From assembly GCA_003971905.1 (NCBI GenBank), contig RSEE01000024.1:310001-374000 (forward strand): a DNA stretch of 64,000 nt, read 5' to 3'. Position numbers and translations under genes: made by a program. Shown piece by piece: positions 12,925 through 22,581 of the stretch; within the stretch, counting starts at the first letter, position 1; each line of letters starts with the position of its first letter. Source of the DNA: Moniliella sp. 'wahieum' (taxonomy: Eukaryota > Basidiomycota > Moniliellomycetes > Moniliellales > Moniliellaceae). Below the pieces are notes generated by a model, which saw only the letters and a list, made by a program, of their open reading frames with translations, was not told the DNA's origin and did not search any database.

Positions 12925-13130
12925 GCAGGCCACGTGTACATTCCTGTCCCACTGCTTGCTCTGTCCTCTTCGCCACCACCTCTCCTTCCCCTTTCCCCTT
13001 CTTCTCGCTCACCTCGTTACTTTATTACTACTCGCTGATCGTCTGTGGTTTAGAGACTAATAGGTGTCTCCAGGTCAGAGCCTTCACGCGTCGCTACACA
13101 GACATCTATATGCAGAGCAACGCGCAACGA
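12925..13130 (+). repeat. Third, partial copy of a segment of the inverted-duplication arm
   Basis: The ordered blocks CAGCAGGCCAC, TGTACA, a long CT-rich run ending CTCACCTCG, TTTAGAGACTA, GGTGTCTCC and AGGTCAGAG match 52618-52830 on the same strand and 38450-38660 on the opposite strand. This copy lies more than 25 kb from the arms and is more diverged. Confidence 0.65.
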
Positions 13131-13295
13131 GATATATATTGGTACAGTGCAGTAGGGTTTTGGGGCCCAAAGGCCTCTCGGGTCATGCATCATGCATCAT
13201 GCATGGTCATGTGTGGATTCGCTTACTCTGCGCTGTATGGGTTTGGGACAGCGCGCGGCAGGGGAGAATATGGGATCGATACGGTAGCAGGATGG

Positions 13296-13420
13296 TCGAT
13301 GATCGATGATCGATGATCTGCTGACCGCTGAGCAAATGCTACCGGCCGGAGAGCCAGTCACTTTGTCACTGGTCGAGTCACTAATCGTCGAGTCATCGAT
13401 CATCGATCATCGATCATCGA
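13296..13420. repeat. Perfect 23-bp inverted repeat of ATCGAT words (hairpin or cruciform)
   Basis: 13296-13318 consists of tandem TCGATGA words. 13398-13420 is its exact reverse complement, and 79 bases separate the arms. Each arm is itself made of overlapping ATCGAT palindromes. A related single-arm run lies at 13798-13825. Confidence 0.85.
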
Positions 13421-14460
13421 TCATCTCTGACATCAGACTGATCTTCTTCGACAATTAAAGTAGGCACCAGGGGACTGCGTCTTTATCTACTGGCCTAATG
13501 CCGTTCCCTTTCCTTCTTCTCTTCCCTAGGCCTAATATAGGTCCGGCCCACAGCTGACGGCTTCTCATGATCTCATTACTCGTCACCGCGCTAGCACTGC
13601 ATAACTGCTCTTATGGTATCGCTAGCGAGCCAGGCTTGTGCTCCTGTGGCAGCTCGGAGCTGGGACGGAACTGCGGGGAAGAGGAGGGAGGTAGAGTACG
13701 ATCCTGCGTTGTAATGAAACGAGGAAAATGTTTGCGGTCGCGAACACTCCCATCAACATGCATGTACATGAGTGCATGGGCGTCGATGAGCGCTGGGCGA
13801 TGATCGATGATCGATTATCGACTATCATATATCACTATGATCGACCATCACCGGCATCACCGCGTGCACCACCTTTGTATCCCGATATATGTTGTGTTCC
13901 GATGTGACAAAATCTACTACCTTCCTCTCCTCTAAGGCCTCAGACTGAGGTCGGAGGCCCCTGAGGCCGACCTGAGGGCCTAAGGTCAGGCGGTTGACAG
14001 GCCTGAGCGCCTGAGCGTTCCGACTGAGCACCCTATATGGCTTGAAACTTGCGTACCTGAGTCAAGAAAACCAGACTATCCGAAAAGCCGCGCGCGGGGG
14101 ATCAGAGCCTGGGGAGGGGGGCAGCGTGCCTAATCTTTCGAAAGTGTGTGACGCATGTCCTCACCTTTTCTTGAAGCTGTTGACCACCCTGAAGTTTTAT
14201 AATACTGTGGTCAATATCACTACATCGCAGGTTACCTGTATCTGTCTTCAAGGTTCAGGCCCTCAGACCACACCTCAGGCTTGACCTCAAGCCTGTATGA
14301 CTTGGGCATGGACCGCGGCTATGCACCGCAAACACGCGGGTGGCAAGTGAGCGCGCAGCTCAGTGGCCACCTCGTGGTGAGACCACAAAGGCATGGGTTG
14401 CTAAGCGCCACACAGTGTCCGCCTGTGACAGAGTAAGCTGCATTTCTTCGTGCGCGAGCA

Positions 14461-14468
14461 TATAAAAG
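14461..14468 (+). promoter_or_regulatory. TATA box of paralogue B
   Basis: TATAAAAG lies 119 bases before the ATG at 14587 and is followed by a CT-rich leader, as in the other two paralogues. Confidence 0.7.
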
Positions 14469-14586
14469 CCATTTTGTGTTTCTAGCCCAGATTACTCTCC
14501 GCATACATCTCACCTTTCCCCACAACTCCCTTTACACTTACCACACACTCTTTTCAACAACTCACGCTCTTTCACACTCTTTGTAT

Positions 14587-16332
14587 ATGCAACTTCAACC
14601 TACTTTTGCCATTCTCGCGACGACGCTCATCGGCGTCGTCGCGGTTGAGGCTCACATCCAACAATCACCCGTCGCCGGTCGCCGTCATCACGCCAAACGC
14701 GACCTAAGCGCCCAATGGAACTTCAGCGAAGGCGCCTCTGCTTCCGCTGCCGCTTCAGCCGAGGCTAGTGGTTCTGGCTGGAGCTGGGACGAGAGCGGTG
14801 GCGGTGGCTGGAACTGGGGCTGGAATGCTAACGGTGGCTTTAACGACGGCGGCAACGGGGGCGGTAATGGTGGCGGCTCCAAATCGAATGGCGGTCACCA
14901 TTCCAAGTCTGCCGCCGCGAGCTCCTCTCATGTTATCTCCAAATCAAAGGAGAACCATTCTTCCAAGTCTGCGGGGGGCGCTGCCTCACACAATGGGAAT
15001 CCCAGCCGTAGCGTCTCCAAGTCCGCTACTGATAGGCTTTCTGGCGATTCATCCTCTGATTGCGACGACAGCTGGGACTCTTCTGGCGAGAGCAGCTGGA
15101 GCGCCGGTGGTGGTGGAAGCTGGAGTTCAGGCGGCGGTGGAAGCTGGAGCTCCGGAGGTGCTGGAAGCTGGAATGCTGGCGGTGGCGGCAGCTGGAGCTC
15201 AGCTGGCAAAGGCGGTGTCTCCGTCCACGGTGGTGCCAGTGGCGGTGTCTCCAAGTCGGCTTCCCACAGTGCGTCAAGTGTCCACTCCAAGTCTGCTCCT
15301 CACGGCGGGTCAGGCGCCCACTCCAAGTCGGCTTCTCACAGTGCTTCTTCCGTTGCATCTTCCAAGCCTACTTCCCACAGCGCTTCTAGCCACTCTTCCA
15401 AGTCTGTTTCGGCAAGTGCTTCGGTTTCCAAATCTAAGTCTGCTGCTGGCAGCTCTTCGGGCAGCTCGGGTGCCGCTGGAGGAGGAAGCTGGGGTGCCAT
15501 CGGTGGCGGAAGCTGGGATGCCACTGGCAGCGGAAGCTGGGGTTGGAGTTGGGGCTGGGGTGGTGACGGTGGGGCATCGGGCCACGGCAGTGAGAGCGGC
15601 GGCGTCTCCAAGTCTGCTTCGGCCGGCGCTTCCGGCAAAAAAGGAGCTGGGGGTGACGGTAGCTGGGGCATTGGAGGTGCCGGAAGCTGGGGCTGGAGAG
15701 GACAGGGTGGTCACGGCGGTTACGGTTCTGGTGGAACCGGACGGGGCATCGGCGGCGAAGGCGGCGCCGGGTGGGGCATCGGCGGTGACGGCGGCGCTGG
15801 ATGGGGCATCGGTGGCGAAGGCGGCGCCGGGTGGGAAATCGGAGGCGACGATGGCTACAAGCACAGGGGCGGCCACAAGCACAAGGGTGGTCAAGGTGGC
15901 GCTGGGTGGGGCATCAGCGGTGACGGCGGCGCTGGATGGGGCATTGGTGGCGAAGGTGGCGCTGGCTGGGAAATCGGAGGCGACGATGGCCACAAGCACA
16001 GGGGTGGCCACAAGCACAAAGGCGGTCAAGGTGGCGCTGGGTGGGGCATCGGCGGTGACGGCGGCGCTGGATGGGGCATTGGTGGCGAAGGTGGCGCTGG
16101 CTGGGAAATCGGAGGCGACGATGGCCACAAGCACAGGGGTGGCCACAAGCACAAAGGCGGTCAAGGTGGCGCTGGGTGGGGCATCAGCGGTGACGGCGGC
16201 GCCGGGTGGGGCATCGGCGGTGACGGTAGCGCTGGCTGGGGCATTGATGGAGAGGGCAGTGCTGGCTGGAGCATCGGCGGTGCTGGCGAGGGCTCGATTG
16301 GGGGCGAAGTGTCCGGCTCGGACGACTGCTAA
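14587..16332 (+). CDS. Secreted silk-like Gly/Ser/Trp-rich repeat protein, paralogue B (intact)
   Basis: 581 residues, no intron, and the only family member open from end to end. The ATG at 14587 is chosen because the signal peptide begins there (MQLQPTFAILATTLIG, cut after VEA at 22). RR at 32-33 and KR at 37-38 fit Kex2 release. The mature protein runs through three zones. Residues 40-110 are Trp/Gly-rich. Residues 110-360 are Ser-rich with many SKSAS motifs and GGGSWSSGG blocks. The C-terminal zone is built of GWGIGG modules, with a 45-residue unit repeated three times that carries HKHRGGHKHKGG clusters. The C terminus is SIGGEVSGSDDC. The composition resembles structural secreted or wall proteins. 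The regular Trp and His could serve stacking, adhesion or metal binding, which is inference. No similarity to a named family is claimed. Confidence 0.85.
   Translation: MQLQPTFAILATTLIGVVAVEAHIQQSPVAGRRHHAKRDLSAQWNFSEGASASAAASAEASGSGWSWDESGGGGWNWGWNANGGFNDGGNGGGNGGGSKSNGGHHSKSAAASSSHVISKSKENHSSKSAGGAASHNGNPSRSVSKSATDRLSGDSSSDCDDSWDSSGESSWSAGGGGSWSSGGGGSWSSGGAGSWNAGGGGSWSSAGKGGVSVHGGASGGVSKSASHSASSVHSKSAPHGGSGAHSKSASHSASSVASSKPTSHSASSHSSKSVSASASVSKSKSAAGSSSGSSGAAGGGSWGAIGGGSWDATGSGSWGWSWGWGGDGGASGHGSESGGVSKSASAGASGKKGAGGDGSWGIGGAGSWGWRGQGGHGGYGSGGTGRGIGGEGGAGWGIGGDGGAGWGIGGEGGAGWEIGGDDGYKHRGGHKHKGGQGGAGWGISGDGGAGWGIGGEGGAGWEIGGDDGHKHRGGHKHKGGQGGAGWGIGGDGGAGWGIGGEGGAGWEIGGDDGHKHRGGHKHKGGQGGAGWGISGDGGAGWGIGGDGSAGWGIDGEGSAGWSIGGAGEGSIGGEVSGSDDC
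15760..16164 (+). repeat. Three tandem 135-bp coding repeats
   Basis: Units at 15760-15894, 15895-16029 and 16030-16164 each encode three GAGW(G/E)I modules and one HKHRGGHKHKGGQ cluster. A partial fourth follows without the His cluster. Units two and three are nearly identical, indicating recent duplication or homogenisation. Confidence 0.9.
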
Positions 16333-17759
16333 GATGCACTGTCTTTCCCACTCCCTCTGGCTGGTCGCTTCCATCTCTATCCCATTGAAACCGTCCTGCA
16401 ATGCAATGCTCCTATTTCTCCTCCCTCTGTCTCCCTATCTCGTCGTCCGTCCTCGTCACTGTCCTCGGCTCGTGACTCTCCGCCTCTTTCGCGTTCTTCC
16501 TTTCTTTTCCTGCCTCTTCCTTTGGGCTGTTTTGCCGCTACAAACATGTAATTCTGCTTGTTATCACGTTTTCCCTCTCAATGCTCTTACCATTCACTTT
16601 TCTAAGGAAGCCATATATTAGGCACTTTTTTTAATGTGCTGGCTGGAGGACACCTGGCAACTCAGTATAGGTCAGGAGAGAAGGGCGTCCGCCCCATGAC
16701 GTGTGCCATGCAATATGCAGGCACAGTTTAGAAAAGGGGAGGAGATGGAGGTAATACTATTCCAAAAAAGGAGCCCGTCAGGGTCAGAACATCGGGGACA
16801 GGGGTCGCATTATAGAATAGCGTCGAAGGTGACCGGTGATGCATGATGTGTCATCACCTATATACATGCAGTCAGAGACGGGCCGAATGGCAAGATGGTT
16901 CGTGGGAAGAAACAAGAGGAGCATGCCGGACAACAGGGAGCAAAATTAAGAGAGAAAAGAGGGAGGGAAAGGGAAAGGGGCAAGATGCATCAGAACGTGA
17001 TCCAGAATTGGAAATTGGAGCGTGCCTGAGACAGAGATGTGGTGAAGACATGTTTGTGACATGGCATCTGGGGGCTACGAAGGGCTACACAGAGGGGCTA
17101 CACATGATGCTCATGATGCTACGCCAAGTTATACCAGCTATACCCTACTGCACAGGGCCAGAAGCTTGAAGCCTGACCAGTGAGGAAGAACAAGTAGGGG
17201 ATGGGGATGGATGCGCGGGCTCATGCTGATGATCGACGCTGAGACTGCTAAGGCGAATCATTAATCAGGGCGCAGCCTTGATCTCAAGGCTGAGCGGCTA
17301 AGCTCAGCGCTCAGCCTCGGCACCCTCAGTGCTATATACTACTTGTGACGGAATACTTCGTAGCATTAATGTCTCGGATACCTGTGGTTTTGTGTGGATC
17401 TTGGGTCCCTATAATGGTCCCTAGGCGCCTAGTCCCGGTCAACGAGACGTGGAATAAGACGTGAGGCGTGACATGCGACATGTATGATGTATTACTTGCA
17501 TTACGCGTTATCCGTGACGCGTTACGCGACGCACAGTATATTAATAACGTTTAGTAACACGTTGAACGCGGTATGTGTTGCGGTGTTTGCAAGAGCTAGT
17601 AGTAGCGAAGCTTGAAGCTTGAAGGCTGATGCTTAAGCTTGAAAGAGAAAGCTGAGTGAGGTTCGGCGGGTTGGCACCAAAAGGCCGAGAGTGTTGTGCC
17701 TGTTGTTGGCGCGTTGAAAGTACGTTGAGCCTTTTTGAATGATTAATGATCGATGTGTG

Positions 17760-17930
17760 GTCGTATACAATTGTATAGGAGGCCAGAGAGCACGCCGTGG
17801 ATGGTGTATTGCATTTCACATGAGCTACAAAGGCTACTAGAGAATATTCCTGCTCTCCAGGAAGGATTTTTGGAAGGAGTTCACCGAAGGGATTCACGGG
17901 CTTGGACTGTCGGTGCTACTACGCCATCAG
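17760..17930 (+). repeat. SINE-like dispersed element, copy 2
   Basis: CCAGAGAGCA, GTGGATGGTGTATTGCATTT, CATGAGCTAC, CTAGAGAATATTCCTGC and CAGGAAGGA occur in the same order as in copies 1, 3 and 4. It is followed at once by the tRNA-like sequence at 17969. Confidence 0.65.
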
Positions 17931-17968
17931 TGTGGCTGGCCTGGAGAACCTGAAGCTGCTCCTCCCCC

Positions 17969-18031
17969 GACTCGATAGCGCAGGGGCAGCGCGTCCCTGG
18001 CGATGTCCTGGGTTCGATTCGCAGTCGAGTC
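17969..18031 (+). other. Truncated tRNA-Trp-like relic with A and B boxes and a T4 terminator
   Basis: A perfect 7-bp acceptor stem (GACTCGA with TCGAGTC) encloses TA, a D-arm GCGC-AGGGGCA-GCGC, and a T-arm with TTCGATT loop whose stem pairs at four of five positions. The length is only 63 because the anticodon arm and variable loop are collapsed to about 15 bases, so no anticodon can be assigned. GATAGCGCA..GCGCGTC resembles eukaryotic tRNA-Trp. TTTT follows at 18035-18038. It is too degenerate for a working tRNA. Its place directly after a dispersed repeat suggests a SINE promoter or a passenger relic. Confidence 0.55.
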
Positions 18032-19080
18032 ACCTTTTCCATCAGATTATTCCCATGGATATCCACCGGGCGCCGCAGTGGCGCCACAGGTTGAGTGTGA
18101 TGGTTGAGTGGGAGAGTAAGCCTATAACTGAGCTTTGTGGTCGAGCGTTTTTACGTTAATTTATTGAGCGTTTAACGTTTAACGTTTATTGAGCGTTGGT
18201 TGAGCGCTCAGGCTGTACTCTTCTTTATTACGGACGAAGAGCAGCTGTGAGCGCTCAGCTGAGCGCTGAGCGTTGAGCCTCAGCGCTGAGCCTAGACTCA
18301 AAGCTTCTCATGTGCACGACCAGTGCATGGACAGGATTACTGACTTCATGAATCATAGAAGCTTGAAGCTTGAAGCCTATATAGCCCCAAGCCTGACACA
18401 TTGACAGGCAAGTCCATGAGGCCTTAGGCCCTGAGGCCCTGAGACCCTGAAACTCTGAGACCAACGGCGAAACAGACGGCAAGATGCCACATCGCGATAT
18501 GGACATAGAACTCGCTCCTCCGCCGACAAGTCAGCTGGTCCCTGCGGGCCCCGCCCAAACTGTGGGCTAGCTATGATATATGGCTGAATGATCGACCTGA
18601 TTGTACCGCCGGCCCCGTCCGCGGAACGCCGGGGAAGCGACGGAGAGGAAGGGGAGCAGGGCTGGGCGCTGTAGATGAGCAGTGGGTGGCAGATGGCTTC
18701 TCATGATGCATGATCTCATCGATCATCGCCATCCGGCAGCGGCTCCAACAGGCTGCTCCACATCCCGAAAGCTTGATCGATTCTCGAATCCTGTCCGTTA
18801 ACGTTCAACGATTAACAGCCTGTTACGTAAATGGGACAGTGGTGGCGTAGGCTGGCGTGCGCAGGCCTGCGCACCACATTGGCGGTGGCGTTGAGGTGCT
18901 GCCGGCCTTGGCAGGGTGGGGGCTGGGTGGAGCAACATCGGCAACGGACAGCCGCGTTCCGGCCCCATTATTACGACGAGGTCATCCGGATGCCCTCCAT
19001 GGCGCCAGTCTGGGTATCATCGACGGAATACCAACAGAAGGCATATTCCTCACTGCGTTCTCATCCACCCATTTTTGGTC

Positions 19081-19090
19081 TATATTAAAA
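19081..19090 (+). promoter_or_regulatory. TATA-like box of paralogue C
   Basis: TATATTAAAA lies 128 bases upstream of the ATG at 19218, followed by a pyrimidine-rich leader with CACACA and CTCTCTCT runs. Confidence 0.55.
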
Positions 19091-19217
19091 CCCGTTGTTT
19101 TCTTGCCTACGTTGGACTCGACATCCATCCCTCTTTCTCTTTCCTCCCCACCTTTCCCCTTCCTGCCACACACACAACACACACCTCTCTCTCTCAAGAC
19201 AAGCTACTCTCTTTTCC

Positions 19218-21019
19218 ATGCGTCTTCAAACGACATTTGCCCTTCTCGCCGCCGCGCTCCTCAGCGTTGCTGCGGTCGAGGCGCGCATCGACCCTGTCCC
19301 CTCGCCCGCCGTTGGCCGTCGTCATCACACCAAGCGCGAAATTAACGCTCAGGCGGACTGTAGCGACGGCGCCTCGTTCTCAGCTGGTGCCGGTGCTTCG
19401 GCTGGCTGGGGTTGGAACGGTGGGGCCGGCGGAGGTGCCGAAGGAAGCTGGGGCTGGAGCTGGAACGCCGGCGGTGGAGGTAACGCTGGCGGTAATGGCG
19501 GAGCTTCGGGCCACGGCGGAGCCTCTGGTCACGGTGGTGCATCTGGCCATGGCGGCGCTTCTGGCCACGGTGGCGCCAGCGGCGGAATCTCCAAGTCGGC
19601 GGGTGCCAGTGCATCAGGTCACGGCGGTGCTGGGGGTCACGGTGGTGCTTCCGGTCACGGCGGAGCATCTGGGCACGGTGGCGCCAGCGGCGGCATTTCG
19701 AAATCTGCTGGCGCCAGTGCGTCCGGCCACGGCGGTGCTGGGGGCAACGGCGGGTGCTTCCGGCCACGGCGGGTGCATCTGGCCATGGTGGCGCCAGTGG
19801 CGGGATCTCCAAGTCAGCCGGTGCAAGTGCGTCAGGTCATGGCGGTGCTGGGGGCCACGGCGGAGCATCTGGGCACGGTGGTGCTAGCGGTAGCATCTCA
19901 AAATCTGCTGGCGCCAGTGCGTCCGGTCATGGCGGTGCTGGGGGCCACGGCGGTGCCTCAGGCCACGGCGGTGCGTCCGGTCACGGTGGAGCCTCGGGCC
20001 ACGGTGGAGCCTCAGGTCACGGTGGTGCCAGTGGAGGCATCTCGAAATCATCTTCAGCCGGTGCTTCCGGGGGCGCGGGGGGGTCCGGTAGCTGGGGCAT
20101 TGGCGGAAGCGGCAACGGCGAAGGCAGTTGGGGCTGGGGCTGGGCGGGCAAGGCGGCCACGGTGGTCACGGTCACGGATCTGGTGGCGCAGGGTGGGGTG
20201 CTGGTGGCCACGATGGTGCTGGATGGGGTGCTGGTGGCCACGGCGGTGGGGTGGGGTGCTGGTGGCCAAGGCGGCGCAGGGTGGGGTGCCGGTGGCCACG
20301 GTGGTGCTGGATGGGGTGCTGGTGGCCACGGCGGTGCAGGGTGGGGTGCTGGTGGCCAAGGCGGCGCAGGGTGGGGTGCCGGTGGCCACGGTGGTGCTGG
20401 ATGGGGTGCTGGTGGCCACGGCGGTGCAGGGTGGGTGCTGGTGGCCAAGGCGGCGCAGGGTGGGGTGCCGGTGGCCACGGTGGTGCTGGTGGCCAAGGTG
20501 TGCTGGGTGGGGCATCGGAGGTGAAGGCGGCCACAAGGGCGGCGCTGGCGGTGGTGCGGGCTGGTCTGGCCAAGGTGGTGCCGGGTGGGGGGGTGGTCAC
20601 GGCGGCGCTGGATGGGGTGCTGGTGGCCATGGTGCGCTGGTGGTCACGGCGGCGCTGGATGGGGTGCTGGTGGCCATGGTGGCGCTGGTGGTCACGGCGG
20701 CGCTGGATGGGGTGCTGGTGGCCATGGTGGCGCTGGTGACAACGGCGGCGCTGGAGGTCACGGTGGTGCTGGGTGGGGTGCCGGTGGCCAAGGCAGCGCC
20801 GGTTGGGGCATCGGTGGCGAGGGTGGCCACAAAGGCGGTGCTGGCGGTGGCGCTGGCGGTGGTGCTAGTGGCGGTGCGGGCTGGTCGGGCGAAGGTGGCG
20901 CCGGGTGGGGTGCTGGGTGGTCAAGGCGGCGCCAGTTGGGGCATCGGAGGTGAAGGTGGTTTCAAGGGCGGTGCTGGTGGCTCGATTGGGGTGGCGTGTC
21001 TGCATCGGCCGACAGCTAA
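19218..21019 (+). CDS. Secreted Gly/His/Ala-rich repeat protein, paralogue C (several frame changes)
   Basis: The leader (MRLQTTFALLAAALLS, cut after VEA at 22) and dibasic sites (RR 34-35, KR 39-40) match the other paralogues. The mature part is built from GHGGAS modules broken by GGISKSAGASAS, then from GAGWGAGGHG and GAGWGAGGQG modules. The repeat pattern passes between frames at several places, including two extra G near 19755 and 19769, again around 20140, 20270 and 20430-20500, and near 20989. In the restored end frame the protein closes with GSIGGGVSASADS, stop at 21017-21019, matching SIGGEVSGSDDC of paralogue B. The conserved end argues for a real gene with uncertain sequence or recent decay. 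An unshifted reading instead stops at 21032. Confidence 0.65.
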
Positions 21020-22581
21020 TAAAAGGTCCTAAGAAAGGTCTTGTTTATTTCCTCACGCTCCCCTCGCCTCGTCATGCTCCGACTCGTTTCTGCTGGCACC
21101 GTCCGTCATTTATGCTTAGCTTTCTCATCGTCTTTCTTCTGCCCCCCCATCCCTCCTCTCTCCTTCCCCTTTCCTCCCCCCCTTCCTCCTCCCCTTCCTC
21201 CCCCCCTCCGTTCCTCTCCCGCCCCCCGTTCCTCTCTCCCCTTCCTCTCCTCACACACACTCTCTCCCAACCTTTCACCCTCCTTTCACCCTATACTGTT
21301 TCTCCCCCTTGGCACTCTCATCTGACAGTACCATTGTATCACTTTTTCTACTGTCGGTTTGTCACTGCACATACTCGTTGATTTTTATCGCGGACTTCCT
21401 TTGGTTATGGTCCAGCCTCTGTCCTCCATTCCTCGAACGGAGGCGCCGTTATTGTTATCACATCATTCTACTATCCTTACCTCCTTTCACCTTTTTGGTA
21501 TTCTGAGAGAGGTCCGATATATATGCACTTCTGATATACTGATGCAGAATATTTTCTTGGTTCTTTTGTTGTCATCTCTCTCTTCTGTTCGACCGACGGG
21601 TACCTAACTGGGTCCCTGGTTGCATGGGGCGTACGTGACATCTGACCTGAACCTCAGTATGCTATACTGACGTGAAAAGCACAGGCTGCAGTGAGACGCC
21701 AAAACACAACAAGATCTGTAAAGAAAAACTTGAGGTGCATGCATTAACTGATGCAAGCATGGTGCACCAGTGCTTAGTACTACTACCAGTGTGAAGGGAC
21801 AGACGTTGGCCAAAAAAGCGCACGATGAAGAGCCACTCAGGAGCCCATCGTAACACTCAACAACTTCTCCCTTTCTACTCCCTAACACTGATTCTCACAT
21901 CTTCGTGCTGGTATCCTTGGCGTTGCACTGTTTGGTACGGGTCGAGTGGTGCAGGTCCAGGGCCTCCTACCTCACATGTGCATGGTTGGTGGACATAACG
22001 ATGTTGTTCTGTCCTGTGGCTTGCGGGTTGAATTAACGCTTAACTAGGAACTGGCGTTTTATTAATTAGCTTTTTTTTTTTTTCTTTTTTCGGCTTTGGG
22101 CCAGTAACTTTATGCACTCGATGCTATGACTCTACGCACTCCACCCTGGTCGACAAGCCACCAGCCACCGGCCACCAGCCAAGTCGCCAGGCACGCCACG
22201 AGTCAGGAGTCGGTTCTTCTTTGCCATACCAATTAAACAAGGAGGACAGTGACACTAGTGGTGAGTACTCAGACTGAGTACCGAGTGGTGGACACCAAAA
22301 TTAGGATGAGAGAAATAGGACCTGGACGTCCTGCGTCAGCGCTTAGCACTTTCCCAGCACAGCGGCACCCCTCAACAAGGCATATCTTAACCAAGACACC
22401 CATGTGAGGGGGAAGAGGTGTGCTGACAAAGTGGGCGACTGCCCCGTTAGCTCGACCAAGGAAAAGGGAGGAGGTGGAAACGTCCAGTTGAACTTCAACG
22501 TTCCATGTCAACTGCGATGAGGCCCTCGCAAGAAGACCAAGGTGGGTTGGGAAACTGGGAAAGGTGGGTCAAGGCCAAAGG
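21020..22581. other. Intergenic region after paralogue C
   Basis: A very C/T-rich 3' flank (21120-21260), then unremarkable sequence with a T-rich run at 22071-22090. I see no gene. Confidence 0.5.

Larger units (their letters stand above)
1357..14460. other. About 13 kb gene-free, repeat-rich intergenic region
   Basis: No open reading frame here resembles a known protein. The longest (about 207 codons on the minus strand at 11907-12530) has a composition expected of chance. The base composition is visibly less G+C-rich than the genic part. The DNA holds a 23-G run, a minisatellite, clusters of short palindromic words (ACGCGT, ATCGAT, ACATGT, AGCGCT, AAGCTT types), a SINE-like copy and a fragment shared with the inverted duplication at 38-53 kb. 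Stretches such as 3600-5300 and 9000-12500 show nothing I can name. It could be a heterochromatic or regulatory desert. Confidence 0.6.
16333..19080. other. Intergenic region between paralogues B and C
   Basis: No supported gene. It starts with a CT-rich 3' flank. It then holds a SINE-like copy next to a tRNA-like relic (17760-18038), AAGCTT words at 17610-17640 and 18360-18380, GCTCAGC clusters at 17280-17330 and 18248-18296, and AGGCC/CCTGAGG words at 18420-18460. Confidence 0.6.

Noticed and set aside
1357-14460. Retroelement or DNA-transposon coding remnants in the gene desert
   Set aside because: No reverse transcriptase, integrase or transposase motifs seen in any frame, and no long terminal repeats recognised.
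15310-16401. 363-codon antisense frame over paralogue B
   Set aside because: Mirror of the G+C-rich repeats. The conserved leader is on the other strand.
14768-16621. 617-codon alternative frame over paralogue B
   Set aside because: It is the +1 shadow of the Gly-rich repeats (Ala/Val-rich translation of GGC/GCT codons) and lacks the signal peptide.
17969-18031. Functional tRNA-Trp gene
   Set aside because: Only 63 bases, anticodon arm and variable loop collapsed, one T-stem mismatch. Kept only as a tRNA-like relic.
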